NCBI GenBank assembly: GCA_014549065.1
Contig: JACDOX010000040.1
Span: forward strand, 1,959,231-2,023,230
Origin: Cardinalis cardinalis
Taxonomy: Eukaryota; Chordata; Aves; Passeriformes; Cardinalidae
Direction of reading: 5' to 3'
DNA: 64,000 nt
The position numbers and the translations under genes were made by a program. Below the pieces are notes generated by a model, which did no database searches, was not told the origin of the DNA, and saw nothing but the letters and a program-made list of their open reading frames with translations. Shown here in pieces: positions 13,301 to 26,803 of this stretch. Numbering within the stretch: the first letter of the stretch is position 1; the number at the start of each line of letters is the position of its first letter.

Positions 13301-16300
13301 ATTCCAGATCAGGCTNTGTCAAGACAGCAGGCCCAGCATAAATGATGAACCTTTCAAAAATCATCCAACCAACTTTTTTTTTTTTTTTCTCAGATCAAGA
13401 GGCCATCTAAACCAGCAGAAAAGAGGTCATACTTGGAAAGGGAACATAAGAAATAAGGCAAGTATGGAATGTTCATTCTCAAGTCTTATGTTCTGGCTTC
13501 CAGTGAAGACCATTGCTTTCTTTTCACTGTAGGCAGTCTTTCCATTAAATTCTACCCCAACAGAGAGCATTGAAAGCTACAAATAGCAAAGCAAAGCCAA
13601 AGTCACCTTCTACCATTTCCATGGCTAAAACCAGCTCATTTGATAGGAGTAACAGCCTTCTAGCTCCTAAGGTACAATACTGGCCCTTCCTATGTGATGG
13701 CAATACCAATTCAGTACCACACTGCCGTGAGCCATTGATTTGACAACTTTTTGACTTTCACATATTCAACAGAGGCTGACATTAACCTGTGATACATAGC
13801 ATTCCAGACAGGACACCTTATTTCTGAGAGTTCATAAGTCTTTTTTCTAATGACAAATATTGGCATTAAAGTTTCTCTCATAAACCCAAGTATTGTGTGC
13901 CTATTATTGTACACTATTCATTTTCAGAAGAAGCAGGATGCTGCAGAAAAGAAAAAAAGAAAAAAACAAACCAAAATAGGCTAAAACCCAATTTACAGCA
14001 CAAACAAACAAACACAACAAAAGAAAACACCACTCCACATACAACCAACTAAAAATTTGTACTGTTTAGTTCATTCTGGAAGNAGAGAGAAAAAAAAATT
14101 GAAAAAGACAAAACTTTATGGGAATGTATTCCCTCAAGTTAGGGTTCCAGAAACTTGTTCAACTTTTGCTTGCTAAGTTCTGAATTTAGAAACTTTGGGA
14201 GTTTCCCACTGCAGCAAAAGGCAGAGCTTGAAAAAAATGACAAGACTTTAATTAGACATTAAGTAAGAGCCTTTTCCCAGCTCCACCCCCTAGGATATGT
14301 TCAAAGAAAGTTGTATTTGAACTGGTAAACAGCATTCTGGAGAAGGAGCATTAACTTTCAATCCTTTTCTTCTACAATCTGACAAAATCAGGCAAGTTGG
14401 TAAACTCTACCTACCTATCTCTGAAATACACAACATTTTGATGAAAACAGGTTTGTGCTTGTATCTTTGATCTAGGATCAAAGTTAGCACCCCAAATCAA
14501 TCTCAACCAAGTACTCAGGTATTTCAAATGCTGAATGACACACCAACTGAGGATTAAAGGTCAGGCCAATAGCTCGAAATGTAGTAAAAGCAGACAATGC
14601 TGAAGTGCACTTAGATCTTCACATAAATAGCCTTCAGGCTTGCCATGAGTTTACTCAAAGCAAGGCAGCATGATCTATTCAAGCTGTGCTCCAGGCTGGA
14701 TGCTGCAAGACAGGGTTGTGCTCATGACTATGGTATCAATTTGCTGCATGATCTATTCTTTTGGATTCAGCTGTATCTCACTACTGACAGAGCAGATTTA
14801 CTCTGCAGCTTTACACAACTATCATGGGACTAATTCCCTATGCCATCTATATAATTCTATTTTGGACTTCTTGCTGTCTGTCCAAAATGCTTTCACCTGC
14901 TGATTTTTATACAGCTGGAAAAAAAACCTGAGGCTTCCTCAACAATCGTGGCTCCTCAGGGCCCATACAGGAAATTGTTACTGCTCACATAATAAATTCC
15001 CTGAGTACAGGATATCAATAAAGCCAAGAATGCTCTTTCCAATGATTTATTTAGCTACTGAAGTCAAGTTTCCCTTCCATGTAACAGCTTTTCTGTTGTT
15101 TAATCGGAGATAAAAAAGTTTCTGAAAGGTTCTTCCCCACTTTGGGTTATCAGATAGTTAAAGCACTAAAAATAGTCCATTAAGGATCATTCATGGTCTT
15201 ACTTAACAGGTTTTGAATGAGATTTCAAAACATCACAGCCTTTATTACAGATATGTTGGAGCAACTGAATATAAGCAGTAACTTGGCCAACATGCCCAGA
15301 CTCTCACTTTTAAGGATGCTTTTTGTGTTAATTCCTGCCTGCAATAACCCAACTGCAACAAACCTCATTCAGTACATTTGTTAACCAGTATTCATTCCTC
15401 GGTACAATATCACAGGAAATAATTAACAGTACTTCTATTCCTAATATCCCTTTGACACTAGAGTAGGACTGGACTGATACTGCACAGATACTACTTCAAA
15501 ATATAAGCATATTAACAAAAAATAGCCAGGTACACAAACATACACAAAATAAAAAAATTAAAAAAAAATACTTTAAAAAACTAAGCTTTTTCTAGTTTAC
15601 AAAGAGGGGTGGTATTCACAGCACTGAAGCTACAGTGCTTACATAGGCAGCTGGTATCCTGTGGCTTGCTCAACAGAGAAAGAAAGGCTTCTCCAGGAAC
15701 AAATTCAGAGCAGAGACNCAGTATAAGCCCTTTGTAGAAACAACTTCGCCTAGAAGTAAAGAAAACATAGAAGAAGAACAAGAGAAACTATCTGACTGAG
15801 GCTTAGTGCTTCACACTGGAACACAGAGACACAATAAAAATCCTCATTATATCATACTGTCTCTTCAGGCTGGCAGAGTTCAATGAATCAGAATTCCAAT
15901 ATGACTGGATTACTGCCTTCTCATATTCTTTGAGGAGTCCTGGTCTCAGCAATTCTGAATGATGGCCACAGGAAATAGATTTCATGGATATTTTGATGAG
16001 AAGAGTAACAGAGGTCATATCATCCCAGCATAGAAACAATGATGTTTATCTAGTGTTTGGCTTCTGCAGTCATACNATTTAATTAACCTCATGGCAATAC
16101 CAGCATGATCTGTGGCAGACTATAAGATAAGACTTCAGCTGTCTCACTGATTTCAGTTTTGTTGTGAAGTTTCAAAGCAGTGATTTGCAAAGTTGAACAG
16201 AAAGAGTGCTATCATATTCTATGAGATTTCTGAACAATCCAAAGTCATACTGTGAATTACCTTCAATATGCAAACTACTGTTCAACTATATTATTTGTTA

Positions 16301-16924
16301 TTATGCCAGTGCAAGNGATATCTTTTAATGTTACCAACACATAGACCAGTGTTGTGAAAAGGAAACAATGTAGGTTTATGTCATCCAAGAGTCAAGGGTT
16401 TCAAGGACTCAAGGATTCATGGATGCCCATNACCTGGGTAGTTAATCGTCTTATTCGTGGTCCTGTATTTGTTTAGAGAGGGGATATCTTCAAGATAAAC
16501 GACTTAGGTCCTTGAATTCATTTTATGTAAATCATTAGATCATAAGTGTGAATTACGCATTTGCAGNAGACATGCTTTTATTACAGTTTGCACTATGAAG
16601 AGCAACTGTAACACAATTCACCTTGAGAACACCTGAAAGTGAGTCAGAGCATATGGAACGTAATTCACTGTAAGTGGAAGATAGAATGGAGATATTCCTG
16701 TGGAATGAAGATCACATCTCCAGCTCTCTAGAATTTCAGACCTTTCTCAAACAAAAGACTTTATGATTTTCTGGTATTATTCAGAAGGTATAACACTTTC
16801 TAGATGAGTTACATGATTCAGGAATTTTCAACAATAACATTCTTACTCCTTGCCTTTTATTCTTAAAGGGATAAAAAAAAGTCTACTCTTCTAATTAGAA
16901 CAAACAAGAATATAAACTTTGATT
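10331..16924. other. Non-coding DNA, nothing recognised
   Basis: No exon, RNA gene or known repeat was seen. There is a perfect 20-bp palindrome at 11634-11653 and a T15 run at 13374-13388. Open frames are short and unconvincing. Confidence 0.45.
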
Positions 16925-16929
16925 CTATC

Positions 16930-16998
16930 AGATTTTTTCAGTTAAGCCAGTTGATATGTTTTTGCTTAATCCTGGCCCCAAACGCTTCTGCACACAGC
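16930..16998 (+). repeat. Short dispersed repeat, copy A
   Basis: This stretch and 18447-18520 share the order 'taag.ca.ttgata', 'gct.aat.ct.g.ccc.aaac' and 'gcacacagc'. By eye they agree at roughly two thirds of positions over about 60 bp, in the same orientation. It probably belongs to an unidentified interspersed repeat. Confidence 0.4.
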
Positions 16999-17084
16999 TA
17001 TAACGCTTAAGATTCAGCTGGGTTGCAGACCATGTAAGAATCCATATTTTAATCTATAGCAATTAACATCTCCAGCCATCAGCC

Positions 17085-17345
17085 ATTGCCAGAATGACTT
17101 CGTGAAGGGAAAGCTTTGCCTATCAAACCTGATTTCCTTTTATGACAAGGTAACCCACCTAGCTGATCTAGGAAAGCAGGCAAATGTAATTTCGTTGGAC
17201 CTCAGCAAAGCTTTGATACCGTCTCTCACAGTATCCTTCTGGACAAGATGNCAAGCTCACAGTCGGATAACCACATCTTGCCGTGGGCGAGCAACTGGCT
17301 CACAGGCTGGGCACAGTTATAATGAANGGGGTAACATCAGACTTG
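17085..17345 (+). pseudogene. CR1 LINE reverse-transcriptase relic
   Basis: The translation from 17102 reads MKGKLCLSNLISFYDKVTHL and then a diverged LDLSKA motif. This is the CR1 ORF2 pattern of (F/V)KGKSCLTNLISFYD followed by LDFSKAFD. Just after SKA, near 17212-17214, one base is missing from the Phe codon, so the frame shifts and the remaining match continues in another frame. Later blocks match CR1's 'WLTGR.QRVIVNGVTS' stretch ('tggctcacaggctgggcacagttataatgaa.ggggtaacatcag'). The catalytic YADD region is absent. The piece is a dead, truncated copy of a retrotransposon polymerase domain, in sense orientation relative to the plus strand. Confidence 0.85.
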
Positions 17346-18446
17346 ACAAACTATAAATGCTGCACCAAACTTTCACAAAGCAGTAATCTTCCAAACATTT
17401 TCCTGGAAATTCGTGCAGTTTCTCCCTTGAGTAGGGATGCCTGCTTGTCTATTACTCCCAAAAGGTTAAATGAAGAACTCAGTGTACATTATCATCACTC
17501 TGGTGGTAAGTTACATTAACTCCTAATCAATACTACTTGTTTTGCTAGTTTTAATATAGGAACTTTCATATATTGCAGTGTTTTATGTAATTTTGTGATC
17601 TACCTGGAGTTCTTTATTTCTATGCAGTNTAGTAAGTAATTCTGATTAAGATCTTTCATCTGTTATCTCTTTTCTGTTTAATATTCACTTTTATAAATAG
17701 ATCTGCTTTGACATCATTAGAACTTGCAGAGTGATTCGTTCATTTTAAAGTGTGATCAAGTTCTGAGGCTAAAGCAGGGCCTCCACTCATCCCATGACAG
17801 CTGGCCAATGAGATCAGATAAGCAATCTGCCTAATACCATGTGTTGGACACAGATAGTGATGCGTTATGCCTCATTTCTTGTTTTAATTTTGTCTGTGGA
17901 TTTCTAAGGCTGAACTTTTCTATGAGTGAAGTGATTGCAAACATTTGCCTTCACCTTTCCCCTGCCCTCCTGCCCCCCAAGGTGTTCTCTANTGCTTGCT
18001 ATGGAAGAGCAACTGATGACTAACATTTCTTAAATGAAAGGGTAAAGAAATGGTAAATGCAATCACAAAAGTGCTATAGTGGCCTGGAACAATTTCAGNA
18101 GGGAAATGGAATGCAGAGCACAAAATTTTCTGTACTGTCTTATAGAAGTTTCTTCAGTTCAACCAAAGAATAATCAGAATATTATAAACAGTCTTTTTGG
18201 ATTAATTGCAGTCCATGTCTGGTCATCTGTGACTGGATTTCAGTCAATAGGAGGAACAGTTTCAGGAGCAGAAGAACAAGTAAAGGACTTTATCTAACTG
18301 TCCTTTGAGCAGCTAAACTAATTAGCCTGGTGTCTCTCGTGTCCCTCACAAACCCCAGTTTTCCTTCATATTCCTCACATCCGTCATTGTAACAGCCCAT
18401 ATCTGCCCAACATGCCCAGAGCTACACCCAGCCCATATAGATTTCT
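17346..18446. other. Non-coding DNA between the CR1 relic and repeat copy B
   Basis: No gene or assignable repeat was seen. It is AT-rich with short open frames only. Confidence 0.45.
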
Positions 18447-18520
18447 TGTTTCAGACTAAGNCAATTGATACACATCTGCTCAATTCTTGCCCAAAACACT
18501 CCGGCACACAGCACCACATA
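18447..18520 (+). repeat. Short dispersed repeat, copy B
   Basis: This is the partner of the segment at 16930-16998. The region upstream (18300-18446) is GC-richer than average and contains 'ctgcccaacatgcccagagctacacccagcccata'. It may belong to the same unidentified element. Confidence 0.4.
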
Positions 18521-21500
18521 CACAAGTTTAATCCTGGACTCCTCAACACAAGACTCTTGCTCCCTTTTCCCCCAGAGATGTATCAAGCCACTTCTAACAA
18601 CACATACAGAAAACAAAGGTCATAAGAGCAGAAGTCTCCCTTCCTTCTTCACAATGGGGGCATAAACATGGATTTCTACTCCATGTCAACACCAATTTTC
18701 ATGCAACNTCTAAAATCTCAAAATTTTTAAGATCTTGCTTTAAATTGAAAAAAGATGCATTAGCTATTAGAGCACAGACAGAGATGGAGTAATGGCATAC
18801 GCCTCATTTCCTTAGGTAGGCAGGCAACAGATTAGTTAAAATGATGCATTTTTCAGAAAATGTTTATGTCACTCTGTGTGCCATCTAAAATTTTGAATCT
18901 GTAACTTATCACCTAATGCACATTCATTTGAAAATAGAAAACCGAGGAAGAATGCTAATATAAAAATTACTCAAAAAGGTTTTTGAGGCATAGTGGTACA
19001 CATCCCAACATTATGCAGCTAATTTAAATAAATAAATAAAATCTGTAATATTTAGCTAGACAACAGCAATAAAATTACTAGTGATANGCTTTGCTGCCTT
19101 GACAGTAAATCAACATAAAAGATTTTTTAAAATGTTTCCTGTCATGTAAATGAGCTGAAATGCTGCTTCCTGAATAATAAATATTTGGACTGTGCTGTGT
19201 TACAGCAAGTCCCTATAAACAGAATATGCAGTTAACAACTGAGATAATGGAAAAGCTGACACCTGAAGCACTTTTTTTATGTTGCATTGTTTTCTGAAAG
19301 ACTAGAGCAAAGCACTGCATGACACTGCAGAGAAGTCGAAGGAAAGAACTCTGCATTTAAATTTCCCAAATGAATGACACTTTTGACATTTCCCTTAAGA
19401 AAGTTCATCATGTATGGTAGGTTTTTGTTCTGCTTTCCGCTAGGAAAAAATGATCACAATAATGATAGTAATTGGTAAGCAGATGAGTGAGAAATCCCAG
19501 AAGCAATCTCATATTAAAAGGCCACACCACATATTACTGAGGAATACTGCACTACAATATTTTTGGTTGACTCATAGATGGATTTTTTTGCTCTGGGTTG
19601 TTTGGATTGTTTTTTCTCCCTTCAAATAAAACTTTCCAGAAAGCAAGACAACACATTAAGAAGGTCTGAACAGGTCATATAATCTCTGGTAATCACTTCT
19701 GATACAGACATCCACACAACTACTCTAACTGAGGCTTCCAGCAGCAGAGATCTCCACAACATTCCCCAGGCATTAGATAAGGTCACCTACCTCAGTCACT
19801 TTCAAAAAAGTAATTTCCTATCATCTAACCTGAATCTCTCTCAATGCAAATTAACTTTTCTCTTCTGCTCTCAGTAGGCCTTGTAACTGTTCTTTCTTCA
19901 CCCTACTTTTCTTATTTGCTTGATTCCATTGTTTATCCNACTTTTCTTTAAATTCAGTGCCCCAAACATGACACAGCAGCTCTGCCAAGATTGTATTATA
20001 CATAACATATTGTAATGCTATTTATAAATTATTTTTAAACAGCAGAACAGTGTGGGTTCNCATTTAGGGTAACTGTATCCAATACAGTTACCATAAGCTA
20101 TTCTTCAGTATTTTCTAAGCAAGGGTTCCTTCACTTTGTGATTGATTGTGCAGCTACTTGTTCCAAAGGGAAGCACACTGCAAAAGTCCTTACTAAATTT
20201 CTCTCAACTTTGTTGCAAACTTTTGCTCCAGCACGTTTATCCTAATCCTGACCTCCAAACTTCTTGCTGTTTCCNTCTCATGGCTACCTTCCAAGTACAG
20301 AAGTATGCCAAGCAGACCAAAACTAAGCCCTCCAGACAGCCCTCCAGACTAAGCCCTCAGCCCTGCAGACTGAATTCAGTCCCCTATTCAATAGCAGATA
20401 CTTCACACGATTAGTCTGCACAGACTCCTAACTACTGGTTGATTCAGTCTGCAGCTGTTTCATCCAAAATGCATTTTTTTTTCCTTAAAAGTGCAGCATG
20501 CAAAAAAAAAAACAAACAAATTGTCCAGGTGTTAAAGGCAAGTTGCATCTCATCTACAGCCTCTCTGACTCTAAAAGNCCTGGCATTTTTATAAAATTAA
20601 ATTAGACTGGTTTGAAAAGAGTTGCCCTCAGTCAAGAAGTCTTGTATGAGTTGGTTTTATTTAATTTTGTCAAAGATTGTAAGCTCCAGCACTTGACTGG
20701 AACTTAAGTTAGGTAAATTGTCCGCAATTCACTGATCATCTTCTTCCATTCTCTTACTTTTTTTCCATCTTTCTGAAAATTCACCATCTTCACTGAAAAT
20801 TCTGTCAATGTTTTCTTCAACAGGAATATTTTACCCATTTCTCTAAATGGGATGACATTCATCAGGATCAGCCAATAAAACAGTAATCTCTTTCTTCCTC
20901 TTTCTACACCCACTCATTGACAGTAATCATGCTAGCTACGTGAGAAGATCACAGTTAATTCCCTTTTCCACCTATAATGATTACCCATAGATTTCCATCC
21001 TCAAATTAAGTGGCAGTCTGGACCTCAGAGCATGTACAACCTTGACAAACGAATGTCACTCCTGTTAATAAGGCAACATAAATATTCAAGCCCCTGAATC
21101 ACTTTACCAGATTTTTCATAGTGTGTAACTTTGACAGTTCTTCCTCTTTATTTCTTGCATATCTTGTATGGCATTTAGAAATTTAAGATGGGCAGCAGAC
21201 TGCTGCTTTTTTCTCTTCTCTCCCCACATTAGCCCAGCAATCATGAGGTAGATATCAACATGTCCTGGTGTTACTAAAGATACATNTTTCAATGTCATTA
21301 TGCCATTTTTTTTACAACACCACATTGACTGTCATAGCAAGTTCCCAGAGGAGATAAAAGCCACATTCCCGTCCCAACAACCGCTAACTCAAAGCATCCT
21401 AATCAGCATCATTCTTACCTACCAAACTAAATTTTAACATTAAAAACCCCAGAAACCAAAACACCATCTGGAAAATGCAAATGTAAATCTCGGCTGTAAC

Positions 21501-24500
21501 AGCAGCATCTCCTGACCGAACCTGGATCTGCCTCTGATAAACCAAAGCAGTTTTTAATCTCCAAGAAAGGAGACACACAAACTGTATCTGTGACACTTTT
21601 ACCCCATCCTTCCTTCCTCCCTGACATACAAGAATTCCACTTTTCTTTTTCAAGAAAAAAACTACATGTGCTGTGCACTCTCAAATGTAAGCAACTAGAA
21701 ATATTTTGCAATGAAATTGGAACAGATCAGATCAGTCACTTTGCAAAGAATATTGAGACCTCCAAAACTGAAAATATAATTCAAAAGTAAATCTCTCAAG
21801 AATATATTCAATTTTATTTGGATTTAATTCTTATGAAAGTATGTTAGAAAAACTAAATGAATCTTCAATTCTTGTTGTCAAAAAAGATAAAATGAAAGAA
21901 AATTATAACTTGTTGTTTGGTTGTTTGGGTTTTTTTAAACCTTGACACTTCCAAGAAGCTAAATCCCAAAAAATTCTGCCCAAATGACCTTAATACTGTT
22001 AAAAAAAAAAGAGGGAAAATAAAAGCAACGCAGCCCTAGACTTTATCTCTGCTGTTGACTTTTAGAAACAGGTAGAACTTATTGAGGCTGTAGTTAATTA
22101 TGACCTAGTAGGGTTTTCTATCTCTACACTACTTCACACACTACACTTATTAAATTATTACAGCAAATTTCCCAAGGCCAGAAACCAATGTCTATAAAGA
22201 CAGTGACAAGAGCCTGTAAGCAATGAGAGATACCACAAAACACCTTTTTTTAACAGAAAAAGCACACACACACTTTACAAACATCCATAAACCCCACACC
22301 GACCAGACAGAGTATACCTATGGATGTGTACACACAGAAATCCACACCTCATTTTCTTAGTAATGAACTAAACCATTGAGAATTCATAGCAAAGGTCATT
22401 GCTCTCTCCTGTAGGCTGTTGGGTATCTGTGGTGCATGCCCAAGCTCATTTTTTCGTAAGCCTGTACTAGATCAAGATCCAGCCAGGTGAGTAGGTCCTG
22501 GTGAGTAGGAAAAAAGCCTCTGCACTTATTGCAGTATCCAGTCTTGGGGTATCACAAGCCTATTACTCTGCACATGGCCTAAGTTTACCTAACACCTTTA
22601 TCTCAATTTACAAAGGTGCTGTACTGAAAAAAAAAGGCTTCAGTGGAATTTGGGGTGGCAAGTATAAGCAGCAATGTTAAAACAAGGACCTTCAGGAGCC
22701 ATATTAAGTTTATACATCCAGTAATGGCAGGGTTTAGATTTGTGAACTGGTGGGCACAGGAAATTCTACAGAAAACCAAATTTCTTCTTGTTTTTCCNCT
22801 TCCCCAATAATACATATTAAATCAGGTTTACATATAAAGATACTTCTTCTAACAGTTCTCTTGGGAAGGGAGGGTTCCCCTTTTTCTCATNAAAACTATA
22901 ATACTGTAATTTAGAAAAAAGCCATGAGAGTTTATATGATGGATAACAAATAAGGCAATGGCAATAACCTTTAAGAATTACTAAAAGGCAATTTTTTCTT
23001 GCCTGCAAGAGCACAGGATATGGCAATTTCTTGTTTGTTTGAAGTAGAACTATTTCAGCTATATTCTTTTCCATGATTGCCTCACCTACTAAGATGTAGC
23101 TGTCATCTCAACCATGAGACCAGNCAAAACTTAGCCCCATAAGTGGTAAGCAACCTGAACTGACTAATTTGTTTACCAAGATGTGGAAAGCCATTGGATT
23201 GCCTCTAGCCCACCTGTAGTACTTAATTATATAAACGTGCCCCATAGAAATCTTCCAAGGGTATTCTAACAGCCACGCCCCCACAATCCATTCTCAAATG
23301 CTGTGTTATGTTAACTCCANAAAATACACAAAACTTCATTGAAACCGTTAATGGAAAATACAATTGCTAATAAGAAACATTAGTTCGCTGTTAATGTTCA
23401 TTTCCTTTCCCTGAATCTCAAAGCCAGGCAAAAGAGAAGCAGTTTGCAGATTTCTACCCTCTCAAAATTTCTCTTNTGTCACTAAGTATTGCTTCAACAT
23501 AACTCCTGTATCTGGGGTTTTGTTTGGTTGTTTTTTATAAAAGATGTTTGGCAAAGTCCAATATCACTCACAATATACCAGAAGCATAAATATTAGAAAC
23601 AAAAAATTAAATTATATGAAATACACTATAATATCAGCAAGGCTCTTTCTTCTTACTATGTAGAGCCTTTTATTAAAATCTAATACTAACACCAGATTAA
23701 TGTGACAGCCATGAGTATACAAACCAAGTTACAAAGGAAATAAGCTTTTATTACTTTTCCAAAGATACAACTAGCTTAAAAGTAAGAAAGGGATGATGAA
23801 AATTGCTCAGAGCAGGGAAAAAGAAAAAAAAAATCAAAAAACCAGTGTTTTTGGAAAAAAATTCAAATTGTTGAGCAGTTAATTGGATTTCCAGGCTTAC
23901 ATTTAATACGACAATCCTCCTTACACAAAGTCTTTACTTAGGCTGTNTATTTCCCCATGTACAAGCCAAGTACAAGAGGATTTAAATAAAACTTTAGCAT
24001 TTGAGATGTTTTAGTTCTTATGATGAAGTTAAGCACTAGTAGACAATACCAATACAGGCAATAACCAGAGCCAGTAACAAAAAATAGAACTGGATTAGTC
24101 AGATGCCAAAAACCATGCATAACAACACACCTCAAAAATAGGTTTTGTCCTGCTGGAATTCTCCAGCAANGTGCTATGACTTCAAGTGCAGCAGTTGCAG
24201 AGCTCCAGCTGGAATCATCCCTCTCAAAACTCAACAGACATTGAAGTGAGTCACTCTATCATTCACATTAACGATAGCAAGTGTTAGTGCCATTAGTGAA
24301 GTCGAACATTAAACTTTTTCTAAGCCATTGAACAGATGTTACAGCCTTTAAGCTAGCATTACTTTTTTCCTAGTTGCCTCTGTTCTATCCTAGCAGAAAC
24401 CTGTTGTTCTGGCAACTCCGCACAGGACTTGAACTTCATCCCAAACTTTTCTGATCTCCTTCCACCTCTGCAATTCCTTTTGCCAGCTCCCTCGCAGAGT

Positions 24501-26699
24501 GCAGCAGCAGCTAACACCTGTGCTGCTAACAGNGCACGGCCTCACAAGGAGATGGAGAGACAAGGATTTGATGGCAGCAGGGCACGGGAGGGACGTTTTT
24601 CACAGGTGGGTCTGAGCACCAGGAAAGCACAGTGGTGGGATGGGANGAGCACTGAGCAGGAAAGGGGCCAGATGCAGCTTCAGCTATCCTGTTTACATTT
24701 CAGAAATCCACNGTCATAGTTTAAGGACATACCTTCAGAATGAAGTGTAGTTAAGCCTTTTATCTCCTTCATTCCTCCTTGCCCTTAAAGGCCACTCACT
24801 TACTGCATACCTTTCTGCCCCACTGGAGTCTCACGAGGCTGGGAATGAAAGAAACAGAGCTCTCTATTTTCAGAAGACATAACTGCAAATGGCTTCCAGC
24901 TGAAATATTAGCAATCTTTTCAAGTAAAGTGACTTGATATGACTCATTTGCTAATGTCATAAGCCTGTGGCACAAAACATCTTAAAAAAATATAGTTTTG
25001 TCTAACTGCTTATTAAATAGAGTCAATTTTTATATTACCATCTTTTTGTTTTCCTTCTATATCCCAAATAATCTAATTTCTCAACAATTAAGCAGTTTGC
25101 TTTAATATACTCCTGCTGATTTAAACAGAAAACAATAGAAGTAAAAGGGTATAATCTTCATTAGGTCAGTGATAGTTTCAATAGGTTTCAGGAAATTAAA
25201 AATTTCATGACATGCAATTAAGAAACTTTATTAATATAATTGCCATTTTCCTCAGTCTTTTGGCTTGCTATATGCCAATAATTATATTGAGACATATGCT
25301 CATTCATGCACATATATATGATTTCCACCTACAGCCTCCACATTACTTGCAGGTGCAAATCAGTAATGTGCTTCTGAAAGCCAGTTAAGAAACCACACCT
25401 AAAAAATAACTTCCCATCCTGGACAACAGTGTAAGAATTACTCTTTGGCTGCNTAAGTAAAACACATGGCAGCATATATGTACTTAATTTTCTTAATAAA
25501 TCAAATCCTATTTGTTTTCCAGCTACAGAGCCTTGACATGATTCAGAATCTGAAACGCCACAGCACAATGCTGCTCCCATACCTGATAGAATACCAGTCT
25601 GCTCTAAAACTTCCTGTTCCCAACTTTGTAGAAGAGGGAGTTAGGTTATGAAACTAGTAAAAAAAAGTCCAAAAATGTTATGATTGTCTATTTTGCAGAA
25701 GGGAAGCAATTTTCAGCCGAGTAATTGGTACATTTTCTTAGTGCATTATGTTTCTCAAAACATGTTACTGTAGGTGGAGATTAGCATCCCTTTTCTTCAA
25801 GAGGAAAATTACTTGTCTTCTGTAGTGACTGGAGCTGTCATTCCAAGAGCTGACAAATGTTAACAATCTCTGGAGGTGTTCTTTACAAACATCTCAAAAA
25901 TAAATAAATATATTCAGAACAAGGATCCAATGACCAAAGAAAGGTTATAAATAGAAGGAAAATACCACTGTTTGAATATTCAAATGCATCACGTATCCAT
26001 CATTTCCAACATAAGGAAAACTATTTTTAAATAGCTAAATTGGCACATTAACAACTAATATGGAAGTTTGCCAGAGAAAGAACACAAATATTATTTGTTA
26101 ACAATGAAAAAGTTAACTGTATCTCCCATTTTGCAGATAACATCAAAGAGGAAATGAAAATAGACAACAGTTCCTTTCCAGCCATCCAATCTAGTAACCT
26201 GTGCAGACAGATTAGCAAAACTCTTACATCTGCAATTAGAAAAATGAACGGATATTTTTCTTTAAATCTTTTTGTTTTTCATCACATCCTCACTGCCATT
26301 TCTTGAACCTGCTTCCAGTGCTTGCAACAACAAAACATGAAGCTGCATCTCCTTATCCCACACGGTGAAAGCAGGCTCATAACGCCCAAACGAACCAATT
26401 TGCTCAAATCAATTTATTAAACCACAGTAACTACCATAATTTGTTTAAACTACGATGCCAAAACCCTCTGACACTGTCCATATGTATAGCAAAATTAATC
26501 ATTTAAAATTTCAACCATAAAACTCATCTTGGTTTAAAACATTTAAAGCAATACACTAATATATGCAACAGGAAGGGACACAAACACTTTTCCTTATTTG
26601 CAAGAAATTGTCAATCACAGAACAGTGTGCTTCACTGATATTTTGACTGAGAAACTCTTATCCTTCCTCTAATATTTCAGAATAGTAGCTTCTCTTGGC
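18521..26699. other. AT-rich non-coding DNA, nothing recognised
   Basis: No exon or family-level repeat could be assigned. Minor items are an AAAT-type run near 19025-19041, clustered CCCTCCAGAC-like short repeats at 20325-20350, a short CA run near 22264, and a tandem GGTGAGTAGG duplication near 22490-22508. A modestly GC-richer pocket at 24420-24710 has open frames but no splice support. Confidence 0.45.
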
Positions 26700-26803
26700 C
26701 ACATGACATGGCTCTTGGAGAGGGTCTTGTGCAGGGCCAGAAATTGGACTAGATGATCCTTGTGGGTCCCCTCCAATTCAGCTTACTCTGAGATTCTGTG
26801 ATT
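26700..26803 (+). mobile_element. CR1 LINE 3' tail, sense
   Basis: The hallmark CR1 3' end is present: 'gggccagaaattggactagatgatccttgtgggtcccctccaa' followed by 'gattctgtgatt', the diagnostic ATTCTRTG terminal repeat. Only the last hundred or so bases are present, the usual result of 5'-truncated target-primed insertion. Confidence 0.92.
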
